Notes under the pieces: model-generated
The model's database searches: none
Told to the model about the DNA's origin: nothing
The model's input: only the letters and a program-made list of their open reading frames with translations
Program-made: the position numbers and the translations under genes
NCBI RefSeq assembly: GCF_900102075.1
Contig: NZ_FNAV01000005.1
Span: 289,783 to 353,782, forward strand
Source: Salipiger thiooxidans
Lineage (GTDB): Bacteria; Pseudomonadota; Alphaproteobacteria; Rhodobacterales; Rhodobacteraceae
DNA: 64,000 bases
Direction: 5' to 3'
Shown: one piece after another, positions 1 through 10,460 of the stretch
How positions within the stretch are numbered: position 1 is the first letter of the stretch
How the letters are laid out: each line of letters begins with the position of its first letter

Positions 1-2
1 AG

Positions 3-197
3 CGCGTGGTGAAGCTGACCGCCTTCGTCAACTCGACCCCCGATTTCACCGACCAGCCCAAGGTCGTGAACGGCGCCTCCGACCTGCTGGTCGCGGTGCT
101 GGGCGATGCCGGCCGGCATGCGCGCTCGGCGGTTTCGGCAGGCGCGCTGCCACTGGGCGTCGCGGTCGAGATCGAAGCGATCTTCGAACTGGCCTGA
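3..197 (+). CDS. RidA family protein, C-terminal part (cut by window start)
   Basis: Only the last 65 codons are inside the window; the reading frame is open from base 3 to a TGA at 195-197. The visible part has the RidA/YjgF signature: a VKLTAFVNSTPDF strand, a VLGDAGRHARSAVSAGALP turn with the conserved Arg, and the closing strand VAVEIEAIFELA. RidA proteins hydrolyse reactive enamine/imine intermediates released by PLP enzymes in the cytoplasm. It is followed after 9 bases by a phosphodiesterase gene, so the two are probably co-transcribed. The GTG at base 6 is inside the gene and should not be taken as the start. Confidence 0.85.
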   Translation, partial: RVVKLTAFVNSTPDFTDQPKVVNGASDLLVAVLGDAGRHARSAVSAGALPLGVAVEIEAIFELA

Positions 198-206
198 GGC
201 CGACCC

Positions 207-962
207 ATGCCTGCGCTGCCCCCGGCCTTCCTCGACCGACCCATTGCCCACCGCGCCCTGCACGACAAGTCGCAGGGCCGGCCCGAGAACTCGGTCGAGG
301 CGATCCGCGCCGCGGTCGAGGCGGGCTACGGCATCGAGATCGACCTGCAGCTCTCCTCGGACGGGGAGGCGATGGTCTTTCACGACTATGATCTCGCGCG
401 GCTCACCGCCGTCGAGGGGTCGGTGCGCGCCCGCAGCGCCGCCGAGCTGGGGGCCATCCCGCTGCGCTACGGCGCGGCGGGGATCCCGACGCTGGCCGAG
501 GTGCTGACGCTGGTCGCGGGCCGGGTGCCGCTGCTGATCGAGGTCAAGGACCAGGACGGTGGCATGGGCCCGGACGTGGGGTCGCTGGAACGCCGCGCCG
601 CCGAGCTGTTGGCAGGCTACGACGGGCCGGTGGCGCTGATGTCCTTCAACCCGCATTCGGTCGCCGCCCTGGCGCGCCTGGCGCCCGACCTGCCGCGCGG
701 GCTCACCACCTGCGGTTACACCGCCGACGACTACCCGACGCTGCCGCCCGCCACCCGCGAGCGCCTGCGCGGGATCCCCGATTTCGACCGCACCGGCGCG
801 AGCTTCATCAGCCACCACTGGCGCGATCTCGGCAGCCCGCGCGTCTCCGAGCTGCAGGCCGCCGGCGTCCCGGTGCTCTGCTGGACGATCCGGTCGCCCG
901 CCGAGGAGGCAGAGGCGCGCAAGGTGGCCGGCAACATCACGTTCGAGGGATACACGGCTTGA
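207..962 (+). CDS. Glycerophosphodiester phosphodiesterase (GDPD family)
   Basis: 251 residues, the usual size for a cytoplasmic UgpQ-like enzyme that splits glycerophosphodiesters to glycerol-3-phosphate and an alcohol. Family residues are visible: His15-Arg16 (AHRAL), the PEN motif at Glu27-Asn28, the metal-binding Glu44 and Asp46 in IEIDLQL, catalytic His59 in FHDYDLARLT, and Glu/Lys in LLIEVKDQ near residue 112. No signal peptide is seen, which fits a cytoplasmic rather than periplasmic (GlpQ) form. It lies 9 bases after the RidA gene and 46 bases before a GNAT-like gene on the same strand. Confidence 0.9.
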   Translation: MPALPPAFLDRPIAHRALHDKSQGRPENSVEAIRAAVEAGYGIEIDLQLSSDGEAMVFHDYDLARLTAVEGSVRARSAAELGAIPLRYGAAGIPTLAEVLTLVAGRVPLLIEVKDQDGGMGPDVGSLERRAAELLAGYDGPVALMSFNPHSVAALARLAPDLPRGLTTCGYTADDYPTLPPATRERLRGIPDFDRTGASFISHHWRDLGSPRVSELQAAGVPVLCWTIRSPAEEAEARKVAGNITFEGYTA

Positions 963-1008
963 ACACGCTCCCGCGCAGGCCAGATAAAGGCAGGCAGGGA
1001 AGGCACTC

Positions 1009-2208
1009 ATGACCGATCAGACCCCCGGCGCCTCCATCGCCGTCAACGTCCTATCATCGCTCGACCAGATCGCACAGGCCGACTGGGATGCCTGCGCATG
1101 CCCCGAAACCGCGGACGGCGGGCGCCCGGACGATCCCTTCACCACCTGGCGCTTCCTGCATGCGCTCGAGGCCAGCGGCTCGGTCGGGCGCGGCACCGGC
1201 TGGGAGCCGCGCTACCTGACCGCCGAGCTCGACGACGAGATCATCGCGGTGGCGCCGCTCTACGCCAAGGGCCACAGCCAGGGTGAGTACATCTTCGACC
1301 ACTCCTGGGCTCATGCCTACGAGCAGGCGGGTGGCTCTTACTATCCCAAGCTGCAGATCGCCGTGCCCTTCACCCCGGCCACCGGGCGCCGCTTCCTCAC
1401 CAAGCCCGGGCACGAGGCGACCGGCATCTCGGCGCTGGTGCAGGGGGCGGTGCAGCTCTGTGCCCAGAACCAGCTCAGCTCGCTGCACGTCACCTTCTGC
1501 ACCGAGGCCGAGGCCATCGCGGGCGAGCGCATGGGGCTCATGCGGCGGACCACCCAGCAATTCCACTGGGAAAACGACGGCTACGCCGATTTCGACGCCT
1601 TCCTCGCCAGCCTCAGCTCGCGCAAGCGCAAGAACATCCGCAAGGAAAGGCGCACGGCGCAGGATTTCGGCGGGCGGCTGCGGATGCTGACCGGCGACGA
1701 GATCGAGCCCGAGCACTGGGACAGTTTCTGGCGCTTCTACCAGGACACCGGGTCGCGCAAGTGGGGCTCGCCCTATCTCACCCGCGCCTTCTTCGAGATC
1801 GCCCACGAGACCCTGCGCGACGACATCGCGCTGGTGATCGCCGAGCGCGACGGCATGGACGTGGCGGGGGCGCTCAACTTCATCGGGCGGGACGTGCTCT
1901 TCGGGCGCTACTGGGGCTGTCTCGAGGATCACCCCTGCCTGCATTTCGAGGCCTGCTACTATCAGGCCATCGACTTCGCCATCGCGCACGGCCTCTCGCG
2001 GGTCGAGGCCGGGGCGCAGGGCGAGCACAAGCTTGCCCGCGGATACCTGCCGGTCGAGACCCATTCCCTGCACTGGATCGGTGACAGGGGGTTTGCGGAT
2101 GCGGTTGCGCGCTATCTCGTCGAGGAGCGGCGCGCGGTGGACGAGGAGATCGAGATCCTCACCGCCTACGGGCCGTTCCGAAAGGAAAGAAGGGAAGAGC
2201 AGGAATGA
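1009..2208 (+). CDS. GNAT family N-acetyltransferase (DUF482/COG3146 type)
   Basis: 399 residues. The protein has the layout of the DUF482 (FemX/GNAT-like) family: an N-terminal [17 protein letters not shown] segment, the [14 protein letters not shown] basic stretch near residue 205, and the C-terminal [30 protein letters not shown] block that marks the family. Members are presumed acyl or aminoacyl transferases but the substrate is unknown. The start at 1009 is preceded by GGGAAGG-like sequence. The stop overlaps the next gene by 4 bases (ATGA), so the two are translationally coupled. Confidence 0.85.
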   Translation: MTDQTPGASIAVNVLSSLDQIAQADWDACACPETADGGRPDDPFTTWRFLHALEASGSVGRGTGWEPRYLTAELDDEIIAVAPLYAKGHSQGEYIFDHSWAHAYEQAGGSYYPKLQIAVPFTPATGRRFLTKPGHEATGISALVQGAVQLCAQNQLSSLHVTFCTEAEAIAGERMGLMRRTTQQFHWENDGYADFDAFLASLSSRKRKNIRKERRTAQDFGGRLRMLTGDEIEPEHWDSFWRFYQDTGSRKWGSPYLTRAFFEIAHETLRDDIALVIAERDGMDVAGALNFIGRDVLFGRYWGCLEDHPCLHFEACYYQAIDFAIAHGLSRVEAGAQGEHKLARGYLPVETHSLHWIGDRGFADAVARYLVEERRAVDEEIEILTAYGPFRKERREEQE

Positions 2209-2495
2209 CCGAGAAACTCTCCGAAACCGCACGCGACACCATACTCGCGCCGTTGATGGACAACGGCTGGGAGATGGTCGACGGCCGCGATGCGATCCGC
2301 AAGACCTACGAGTTCGCCGATTTCGTCGAGGCCTTTTCGTGGATGACCCGCGCGGCGATGTGGGCCGAGAAGTGGAACCACCACCCGGAGTGGTCCAACG
2401 TCTACAAGACCGTCGAGGTGGTGCTGTCGACCCATGACGTGGGCGGGCTGTCCTCGCTCGACGCCAAGCTCGCGCGCAAGCTCGACGCGCTCTGA
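2205..2495 (+). CDS. 4a-hydroxytetrahydrobiopterin dehydratase (PCD/DCoH)
   Basis: 96 residues, the family's normal size. The active-site signature is visible: WNHHPEW (two His and Pro-Glu-Trp) near residue 63 and [12 protein letters not shown] near residue 77. The enzyme dehydrates 4a-hydroxy-tetrahydropterin to recycle the cofactor of aromatic amino acid hydroxylases; in bacteria without such a hydroxylase a molybdopterin-related role has been proposed for some members. No phenylalanine hydroxylase gene is in the window. It starts inside the preceding gene's stop and ends before a strong hairpin. Confidence 0.92.
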   Translation: MTEKLSETARDTILAPLMDNGWEMVDGRDAIRKTYEFADFVEAFSWMTRAAMWAEKWNHHPEWSNVYKTVEVVLSTHDVGGLSSLDAKLARKLDAL

Positions 2496-2503
2496 GATGA
2501 CGC

Positions 2504-2530
2504 GGCCCGCCGGCGTGTGAACGGCGGGCC
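2504..2530. terminator. GC-rich hairpin between convergent genes
   Basis: A perfect 9-bp stem (GGCCCGCCG with CGGCGGGCC) around a 9-base loop lies between the stops of the pterin dehydratase and the convergent antiporter gene. There is no T-run on either side, so it is at best a weak or Rho-assisted bidirectional terminator. Confidence 0.45.
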
Positions 2531-2548
2531 TGCACCCTCGCAGGCGTC

Positions 2549-5083
2549 TCAGGCGACCTGCTTCTTCTCGTCCTTGCGGAGGGGAAGGATCGAGTCCGGC
2601 GGGATGCCGCGCTTTTCGGCGCTGGCCCGGACCCCCTCGCGCAGGGTGGAACTGCGCTTCAGAAGCTTCCGGAACCGCGCCTCGTCGAGGATCAGCAGCG
2701 TCGTCGGCACGATCGCACGGGCCTCGACCCGGCGCGGCCTGCGGGTCAGCAGCGCCATCTGACCGAACATCTCGCCCCGGCCCAGGCGCCAGCTCTGCCC
2801 GGCGTTCTCGAGCTCGACCGCGCCGGTCGCGATGAAATAGACGCTGCGCGGGGCGCTGTCCTTGCGCATCAGCAGCGTGCCCGGGTTGACGTAGCTGGCC
2901 TTGAGCGACTTCGCGAGGTGCCGCGCGGCTGTGTCGCTGAGGTCGGCGAACAGCGGGAACTGCCGCACCAGCTCGGTTCGCTGCAGCGCGACGTCGAGCT
3001 TCGGGCGCTGCTCGGCGGCGGTGCGGCGTTCGTCGATGTCATGCATCAGCGTGGTGTGCAGCTCGGGGCCGATCAGCCCGTCCTCGCGCATGGCGGCGTA
3101 TTCGCGTTCCTCGAGCCGCAGGGCAGTGCGGCGGATGAAGCGGCGCTCGATCTCTTCGGCATAGCCCGGGTACTGCAGCCGCAGCCCGTCGAGCGCGGTC
3201 TCCACCGCCTCCATGCGGCGGCTCAGGAGCTCGGTCAGCAGGTCCGAGACGCGGCGGCCGTGGATCCGGCGGATGCGGCCGTGGATGAAGCCGTCGAGGT
3301 CGCGCAGGATCAGCTTCTGGGCCAGCAGCAGCTCGAAGCGGTCGGCGGTGAGCCGCGCCAGCGGGTGCGAGAGCCGCAGCCTGTTGTGCAGCATCACCGC
3401 GAAGGTGAAGCTCTTGCCGTAGGCGGTGCTGCGTCGCCCGGCGCGGCCATAGCCACTGCGGCCGTTGCTGCGCGTGGCTTCGATCAGCCGGTCGACGTCC
3501 GAGAGCAGCCGCTCCGCCAGCCGCGACGAGACCGAGTGGTCGCGCACCCGTGCGATCACCGTGTCGCGCTCGGCGCCCGCCAGTGCGATCAGCCCGAGGG
3601 TGATGCGGTCGCGGTCGAGGATCTCGGTGTTCTCCTCGGCGTCTTTCACCGCCGCCTCCAGCCGGTCGCCGGCGCGCTTGGCCTCGCCCCGCACGATCTC
3701 GCGGTCGAGGTCGTAGTTGGCGGTGGTCTTCGCCACGTCCTCGCGCACCGTCTGCAGGGCCACGGCGATGACCTGCTTGGACAGCGCCTGGTCGAGCGGC
3801 GACAGCCGGTCGAGCCCGAGCCGCCGGATCACCCAGCGCAGCGTCGTCCCCTGCACCAGCAGCGTGAACAGCGTGAAGCCGGTGGCGAGGATGCCGACCA
3901 GCCGCTTGATCTCGATCGGGACACGGAAGTTCTCGGTCACCGCGAGCGCCAGTGCCAGCGTCACCGCGCCGCGCAGCCCGCCCCAGAGGATCGCGACGCG
4001 GTAGGGGCGTTCCACCACCGGCGAGACCCTGAGCGCCGACAGGAGAGGCAGCAGCCCGAACAGGATCACCGCCCGCGCCACCATCGCCGCCAGCACCACC
4101 ACGCCCACGAGGATCACGTCGCTGAGCCGGAACTCTTCCAGCATGCGCGGGATCAGGAGGGCGGCGAGGATAAAGATCAGCGCCCCGGCCCAGTGCGCCA
4201 GCAGGTCCCAGACCTCGCGCAGGTTGGTCCAGGCCTGCGGCGGCAGCCGGCCGGGCCCGACGATGTTGAGCGTGAGACCCGCCGCCACCACGGCGATCAC
4301 GCCCGAGGCGCCGACGCTCTGTTCGGCGATGATGTAGGCGAGGTAGGGCACCGCAACCGAGATCGACTGTTGCGCCAACTCGTATTGCTCGAAGAGACCC
4401 ATCAACCGCAGCATCACCCGGCCGACGATCCAGCCGGTCAGCGCGCCGCCGGCGATGAGCACCGGGAAGCGGGTCAGCGCGTCCTCGAGCGTCGGGTCGG
4501 GCAGGCCCAGCATGACGAAGCCGAGGAAGAAGCCGAAGAGCGCGATGGCGGCGGCATCGTTCAGCAGGCTCTCGCCCTCGATGATGCGCGCCAGCCGGCG
4601 CGGCGCCGACAGCGAGCGGAAGATCGAGATCACCGCCGAGGGATCCGTGGTCGAGACGATGGCGCCCACCAGCAGGCAGGCCACCAGCGGCAGGGACGAG
4701 GCCCAGGACAGCGCGATCCCCACGGTCAGCGTCGCCACGATCACCGCCACCACCGCCATGACGAGGATCGGCACCCAGTCGTCGGCCATGCGTCGCACGT
4801 CCATGCCCAGTGTCGCCTGGAACAGCAGGGTGGGCAGGAATACGTAGAGGAAGACGTTCGCCCGGATCGGCAGGTTGATGATCGTCTCCGCCACCGGGTT
4901 CAGCGCATCCGTCAGCGACGTTCGCAACAGGAAGATCGCCCCAGCGGCGATCAGTATGCCGAGGACGGCGAGGATCACGCTGTACGGCAGCTGGAGCCGG
5001 GCCGCGAGCGGCTCGGCCATGCCGATCACGAGAAACAGCGAGGCGATGACAGTGGTGACCAGAACGATGTCCATGGGGTGCAA
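2549..5083 (-). CDS. Na+/H+ (cation:proton) antiporter, NhaP/CPA1 type, with C-terminal cyclic-nucleotide-binding domain
   Basis: 844 residues. The first ~420 residues contain about a dozen hydrophobic segments and the CPA1 core motifs: FLPTLLFQATLGMD near residue 84, STTDPSAVISIF near 145 and the GESLLNDAAAIALF ion-binding motif near 168. A long soluble helical region follows (about 430-700). The last ~130 residues form a cNMP-binding fold, with FPLFADLSDTAARHL, GTLLMRKDSAPRSVYFI and the GEMFGQMALLTRRPRR phosphate-binding-cassette region. Such fusions resemble SOS1/NHE-like exchangers gated by a soluble domain. It extrudes Na+ or K+ for protons at the inner membrane, in line with a marine lifestyle. 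The gene stands alone and converges on the pterin dehydratase gene. Confidence 0.9.
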   Translation of the reverse strand: MHPMDIVLVTTVIASLFLVIGMAEPLAARLQLPYSVILAVLGILIAAGAIFLLRTSLTDALNPVAETIINLPIRANVFLYVFLPTLLFQATLGMDVRRMADDWVPILVMAVVAVIVATLTVGIALSWASSLPLVACLLVGAIVSTTDPSAVISIFRSLSAPRRLARIIEGESLLNDAAAIALFGFFLGFVMLGLPDPTLEDALTRFPVLIAGGALTGWIVGRVMLRLMGLFEQYELAQQSISVAVPYLAYIIAEQSVGASGVIAVVAAGLTLNIVGPGRLPPQAWTNLREVWDLLAHWAGALIFILAALLIPRMLEEFRLSDVILVGVVVLAAMVARAVILFGLLPLLSALRVSPVVERPYRVAILWGGLRGAVTLALALAVTENFRVPIEIKRLVGILATGFTLFTLLVQGTTLRWVIRRLGLDRLSPLDQALSKQVIAVALQTVREDVAKTTANYDLDREIVRGEAKRAGDRLEAAVKDAEENTEILDRDRITLGLIALAGAERDTVIARVRDHSVSSRLAERLLSDVDRLIEATRSNGRSGYGRAGRRSTAYGKSFTFAVMLHNRLRLSHPLARLTADRFELLLAQKLILRDLDGFIHGRIRRIHGRRVSDLLTELLSRRMEAVETALDGLRLQYPGYAEEIERRFIRRTALRLEEREYAAMREDGLIGPELHTTLMHDIDERRTAAEQRPKLDVALQRTELVRQFPLFADLSDTAARHLAKSLKASYVNPGTLLMRKDSAPRSVYFIATGAVELENAGQSWRLGRGEMFGQMALLTRRPRRVEARAIVPTTLLILDEARFRKLLKRSSTLREGVRASAEKRGIPPDSILPLRKDEKKQVA

Positions 5084-5315
5084 ATAGGGGCAAAGGCGTG
5101 AATTTCGAAAGAGGCCTTTTGTCGGAGGCCCGCAGTTTCACGCAACTGTGCCCCGCCTGCGCGCGACACTCCGCCAGTACCGGCGTTCCGGGCGGCGAAG
5201 GGCCGCGCGAAAGCTGGGCAGAGGCCCCGGTCTGACGCGGGCGTGAAGGGGCATCGCATTGCACGGTCGAGGCCGCCGGGATAGGCTCTTGGAAAGCAGA
5301 CAGGAGATGATCGGC

Positions 5316-7029
5316 ATGGCAGGCAAGGCATCGGGGTATCTTCGCAGCACGGCGCTCGCGCTGGTTGCTTTGGCTGGGCTCGCTGGTCCGGCTGCGGCGG
5401 AGAGCCTGTCCGGAGACTATCTGGCCGCCCGCCAGGCAAGCTTCTTCGGCGATTTCAAGGCCGCGGGTGACTATTACGGCCGGGCCATCGCCTTCGATCC
5501 CGAGAACCCGGCCCTGCTCGAGCGCGCTGCGCTGGCCCACCTCTCGCTCGGGGACATCCCCCACGCGGTCGAGCTGGCCGAGCGGCTGAGCACGCAGGGC
5601 TACCAGAGCCAGATCGGCCACATGGCGCAGATCGCCGACCTCGCCAAGCGCGAGGATTACGCCACCATCCTCAGCCGCATCGACGAGCAGACCGCCATCG
5701 GCCCGCTGGTCGACGGGCTGGCGCGTGGCTGGGCCGAGCTTGGCCGTGGCGACATGAGCGCCGCCCTCGTCGCCTTCGAGGCGATGGCGCAGGAGCAGGG
5801 GCTGCAATCCTTCGCGTCCTACCACAAGGCCATGGCGCTGGCCTCGGTCGGCGATTTCGAGGGGGCGGAAACGATCTTCGAGGCCGGCGACGCGGGCACG
5901 CTGCAATTCACCCGGCGCGCGGTGCAGGCACGGTCGCAGATCCTCAGCCAGCTCGACCGTCAGGACGACGCGGTGGCGATGATCGACGAGGGCTTCCCGC
6001 CCCCGCGCGACCCTTCGCTGGAACAGATGCGTTCGGCGCTGGTGGCGGGCGAGAAGCTGCCCTTCACCTACGTCAACTCGCCCCGGGACGGCATCGCCGA
6101 GGTGTTCTACACCGTGGCCGGCGCGCTCTCGAGCGAGGCCAACGACGATTTCACGCTGCTCTACTCGCGCATCGCCGAGTACCTGCGCCCGGACCATTCC
6201 GGCGCCATCCTGATGTCGGCGAACCTGCTGGAAAGCCTCGGGCAGTACGATCTTGCGGTCGACACCTTCAAGCGCGTGCCGCGCGACGATGCCGACTATT
6301 TCTCGGCCGAGCTGGGCCGCGCCGAGGCGCTGCGCTCGGACGGCAAGCCCGACGCCGCGGTCGAGGTGCTCGAGCAACTCGCGCAGACCAACGGCAACCA
6401 GATCTCGGTGCAGTCGGCGCTTGGCGACATGATGCGCCAGCTCGAACGCTACGATCAGGCGGTCGCCGCCTATGATGCCGCCATCTCGGGCTTCGTCGAA
6501 GAGCACCCGGCGCAATGGTTCCTCTACTACGCCCGCGGCATCGCCAAGGAGCGGCTCAAGGACTGGCAGGCGGCGGAAGCCGACTTCCGCAAGGCGCTCG
6601 AGCTCAACCCGGGCCAGCCGCAGGTGCTGAACTATCTCGGCTATTCGCTGGTGGAGCACCACGCCAAGCTCGACGAGGCGCTGTCGATGATCGAACAGGC
6701 GGTCGCGACCGAGCCCCAGAGCGGCTACATCGTCGACAGCCTCGGCTGGGCGCTTTACCGGCTGGGCCGCTACGAGGATGCCGTCGCGCATATGGAGCGC
6801 GCCGCCGAGCTGATGCCGGTGGACCCGGTGGTCAACGACCACCTCGGCGACGTCTACTGGGCCGTCGGGCGCACGCTCGAAGCCGAGTTCCAGTGGAAGC
6901 GCGCGCTGAGCTTCGTCGACTGGGAAGAGGCCTCGGACGAGGTCGATCCCGAGCGCATCCGCCAGAAGCTGAAGGTCGGGCTGGACCAGGTGCTCTCCGA
7001 AGAGGGCAAACCTCCGCTCAAGGTTGCCA

Positions 7030-7040
<11 letters not shown>
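5316..7040 (+). CDS. Secreted tetratricopeptide-repeat protein
   Basis: 574 residues from the chosen start. ATG 5316 is preferred because AGGAG at 5302-5306 sits 9 bases upstream, whereas ATG 5307 directly abuts that ribosome site. The N-terminus is a typical signal peptide (hydrophobic [12 protein letters not shown] ending PAAA|ES near residue 27). The rest is rich in TPR helices, clearest at [38 protein letters not shown] and [19 protein letters not shown]. The closing repeats, with [19 protein letters not shown], are typical of alphaproteobacterial periplasmic or outer-membrane-associated TPR proteins, probably scaffolds in envelope assembly. It overlaps ispE by 11 bases. Confidence 0.85.
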
Positions 7041-7925
<885 letters not shown>

Positions 7926-7932
<7 letters not shown>

Positions 7933-8930
7933 AGCCGCGCCACCACGAAATCGGCGAGATCAATGAGCAGGTCGCGCAGTTCCGACTGCGGCAGCTCTGT
8001 CATTGCGTCCTTTGCCTTTTCGGCCCAGGCCAGCGCATCGGTGCGGGTGTCCTCGAGCGCGGCGTGGGCGTTCAGCAGCTCCAGCGCATGTTCGAGATCG
8101 CCGTCGCGCTGGTCGCCCTTCTCGATCGTGCGGACCCAGAAGGCGCGCTCTTCATCCGAGGCGCGGGCCACGGCCTTGATAAGCGGCAGGGTCAGCTTGC
8201 GCTCGCGGAAGTCGTCGCCGACGTTCTTGCCGGTGGCCGAGCTGTCGCCCTGGTAATCGAGCAGGTCATCGGCGATCTGGAAGGCGATTCCCAGCGCGTC
8301 GCCGTAGGTGAAGAGCGCCTGCACCTGCTCCTCCGGAACGCCGGCGATGACGCCGCCGACCTCGGTCGCGGCCGAGAACAGCGCCGCGGTCTTGCCACGC
8401 ACCACCTGCAGATAGATCTCTTCCGTGGTCTTCAGATCCTGCGCCGCGGTCAGCTGCAGCACCTCGCCCTCGGCGATGGTGGCGGCAGCGTTCGACAGGA
8501 TGTTGAGCACCCGCAGGTTGCCGGGCTCGACCATCAGCTGGAAGCTGCGGGCAAAGAGGTAGTCGCCCACCAGCACGCTGGACTTGTTGTCCCAGAGCAG
8601 GTTGGCGGTGGGGCGGCCCCGGCGCTGGCTGCTCTCGTCGACCACGTCGTCATGCAGCAGCGTCGCGGTGTGGATGAACTCGACGGTCGCGGCGAGGTGC
8701 ACGTGGAACGGCCCCTGGTAGCCGCAGAGCCGCGCCGAGGCGAGCGTCAGCAGCGGTCGCAGCCGCTTGCCGCCCGCTTCGACGAGGTGCGCAGTGACCT
8801 CGGGAATGCGGGGCGCGTGTTTCGAGGCCATCCGCTCGCGGATCAGCGCGTTGACGCCGCCCATATCCTCGGAAAGCAGTTCTGCGAGCCGGTCATGCGG
8901 CTTCTTGTTCGGCGTATCCAGACCCATCAA
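7926..8930 (-). CDS. All-trans polyprenyl diphosphate synthase (octa-/decaprenyl type)
   Basis: 334 residues, standard for long-chain trans-prenyltransferases such as IspB. Both aspartate-rich motifs are present: [15 protein letters not shown] (first DDxxD, near residue 92) and [13 protein letters not shown] (second, near residue 218), with the substrate-binding GGKRLRPLL near 53. It elongates farnesyl diphosphate with isopentenyl diphosphate to make the quinone side chain; roseobacters usually make ubiquinone-10, so decaprenyl is likely. The gene is divergent from the DUF2007 gene and converges on ispE. Confidence 0.93.
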
Positions 8931-8982
8931 ACCCTCGGCATCAGGCTCGACAAGGCGGCTGCCCTGTCCTTACATCCCCTTC

Positions 8983-9198
8983 ATGGAAGAGCTTCTTCGC
9001 ACCAACGACATAACGCTGATCCCGCTGGTCAAAACCCTTCTCAACGAGGAGGGTATAGACAGCTTCGAGCTGGACGTAAATATGAGCGTGCTTGAAGGCA
9101 GCCTAGGCATTCTGCCGCGCCGCCTGATGGTCCGGGCCGACCGCATCGAAGACGCCCGACGGGTGCTCCGCATGTACGGGGTCAAGTTTGAGGGCTGA
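8983..9198 (+). CDS. Small DUF2007-domain protein
   Basis: 71 residues from ATG 8983, with the DUF2007 pattern: MEELLRTNDITLIPLVKTLL, then NMSVLEGSLGILPRRLMV, then EDARRVLRMYG. The family resembles a ferredoxin-like signal-transducing fold and has no assigned function. It overlaps the following methyltransferase gene by 11 bases, an arrangement that suggests co-expression. It lies 52 bases from the divergent prenyl synthase gene. Confidence 0.85.
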   Translation: MEELLRTNDITLIPLVKTLLNEEGIDSFELDVNMSVLEGSLGILPRRLMVRADRIEDARRVLRMYGVKFEG

Positions 9199-9961
9199 TC
9201 CGTTCCCCGACGACGCGCTGGTGCGCAACGCGTTCCTGGGCGGTCGCGTGCAGCTCTGGCAGCCGCTAGAGGGCTACCGCGCAGGCATCGACCCGGTGCT
9301 GCTGGCGGCAACGATCCCGGCCCGGTCGGGCGAAAGCGTGCTGGAGCTTGGCTGCGGCGCGGCACCGGCGCTCTGCTGTCTTGGGGTGCGGGTGCCGGGT
9401 CTGAAGCTGGCCGGGCTCGAGATCCAGCCGGGCTACGCGGCGCTGGCGCGGCGCAACCTCGAAGGCAACGGGCTCGACGGCGAGGTGTTCGAGGGTGACA
9501 TCGCCACCCCTCCCGCCACGCTGCGGGCGCTGACCTTCGATCACGTTCTCGCGAACCCGCCCTATTTCGAGGCCGATCGCCGCAGTGCAGCACCGGACGT
9601 GGGGCGCGAGATGGCGCTCGCCGGTCCGGCGCCGATGGCCGCTTGGGCGGCGCTCGCGGCGCGTCGGCTGCGGCCCAGGGGCACCATGACCTTCATCCAG
9701 AGGGTCGAGCGGCTGCCCGAATTGCTGGCCGCGATGCAGGCGGTTTTCGGCTCACTGGAGCTCTGGCCGCTGGCGCCGCGCGCCGGGCGGGCGCCCCGGC
9801 TGATTCTTGCTCGCGGTCGCAAGGGTGGGCGGGCGGCTTTCCGCTTTCACCCGGCCCTCGTGCTGCACGAAGGCGCGCGCCACCTTGAAGATGGCGAGGA
9901 CTATACCGACGTCATCAGGGCGACGCTTCGGGAGGGCAAAAGGATGGATTTCCCGGTGTGA
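9188..9961 (+). CDS. tRNA1(Val) m6A37 methyltransferase-like protein (TrmN6/YfiC family)
   Basis: 257 residues starting at a TTG inside the DUF2007 gene; the next in-frame alternative is a GTG a few codons on. The Rossmann SAM site is ESVLELGCGAAPALCCL near residue 43 and the N6-adenine methyltransferase motif is VLANPPYFEADRRSA near residue 119 (NPPY). The N-terminal NAFLGGRVQLWQPLEGYRAG is the usual opening of the YfiC group. It methylates A37 of tRNA1(Val) in characterised members; the substrate here is inferred. Confidence 0.88.
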   Translation: MRADPFPDDALVRNAFLGGRVQLWQPLEGYRAGIDPVLLAATIPARSGESVLELGCGAAPALCCLGVRVPGLKLAGLEIQPGYAALARRNLEGNGLDGEVFEGDIATPPATLRALTFDHVLANPPYFEADRRSAAPDVGREMALAGPAPMAAWAALAARRLRPRGTMTFIQRVERLPELLAAMQAVFGSLELWPLAPRAGRAPRLILARGRKGGRAAFRFHPALVLHEGARHLEDGEDYTDVIRATLREGKRMDFPV

Positions 9962-10075
9962 TCGCCCGGTGTTGACGCATGGTAAAGGATTCTTCAGCAC
10001 GTTCGCATCTGCAGCGTGACTTGAATCGCCGGATGTGCTGCACTGGAAGTTCTAACCCGGCACAAGGAGGAAAGA

Positions 10076-10249
10076 ATGAGCTTGAGTTCGCACCTGCAGG
10101 AACTGAAGAAGAAACACCAGAACCTCTCAACCGCTGTGGAAGAGATGCAGCGCAGTCCGGGCGTGGACGACCTGCATGTCGCCGCCCTGAAGAAACAGAA
10201 GCTTCGCATCAAAGAAGAGATTACGCGGCTCAGCGGACATCCGAACTGA
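10076..10249 (+). CDS. Small DUF465/YdcH-family coiled-coil protein
   Basis: 57 residues, with a strong ribosome site (AAGGAGG at 10064-10070, spacing 5). The sequence is entirely helical and charged: LSSHLQELKKKHQNLS, a turn at SPGVDDL, then VAALKKQKLRIKEEITRL, which is the DUF465 two-helix hairpin (the K-x-x-K-L-x-x-K-D/E-E-I core). These short proteins are common in alphaproteobacteria and have no established function. It stands alone between the methyltransferase gene and the VOC dioxygenase gene. Confidence 0.85.
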   Translation: MSLSSHLQELKKKHQNLSTAVEEMQRSPGVDDLHVAALKKQKLRIKEEITRLSGHPN

Positions 10250-10460
10250 TCCGGCATAACTGCTGACGAACCGGTCTGGTGGTCTCACGGGGGCTACCGG
10301 GCCGGACCCGAGATACCAGAAGCCTCTGTCGAACCCGCTGCGGTCCGACCATATCGTCGTCAGATTCACTTAAGAATTCTCTACATTACAGCCAATTTCC
10401 TGCCTGCCGAATTCATTAGTCCCTCTTACATGACCTCTGGTGCCCGGGCCGCCGGGCCGA

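Noticed and set aside
2918..5101. A 727-codon plus-strand open frame opposite the antiporter gene
   Set aside because: It is rich in His, Arg, Gln and Asp, has no family, and mirrors the codon bias of the real minus-strand gene; typical of GC-rich antisense frames.
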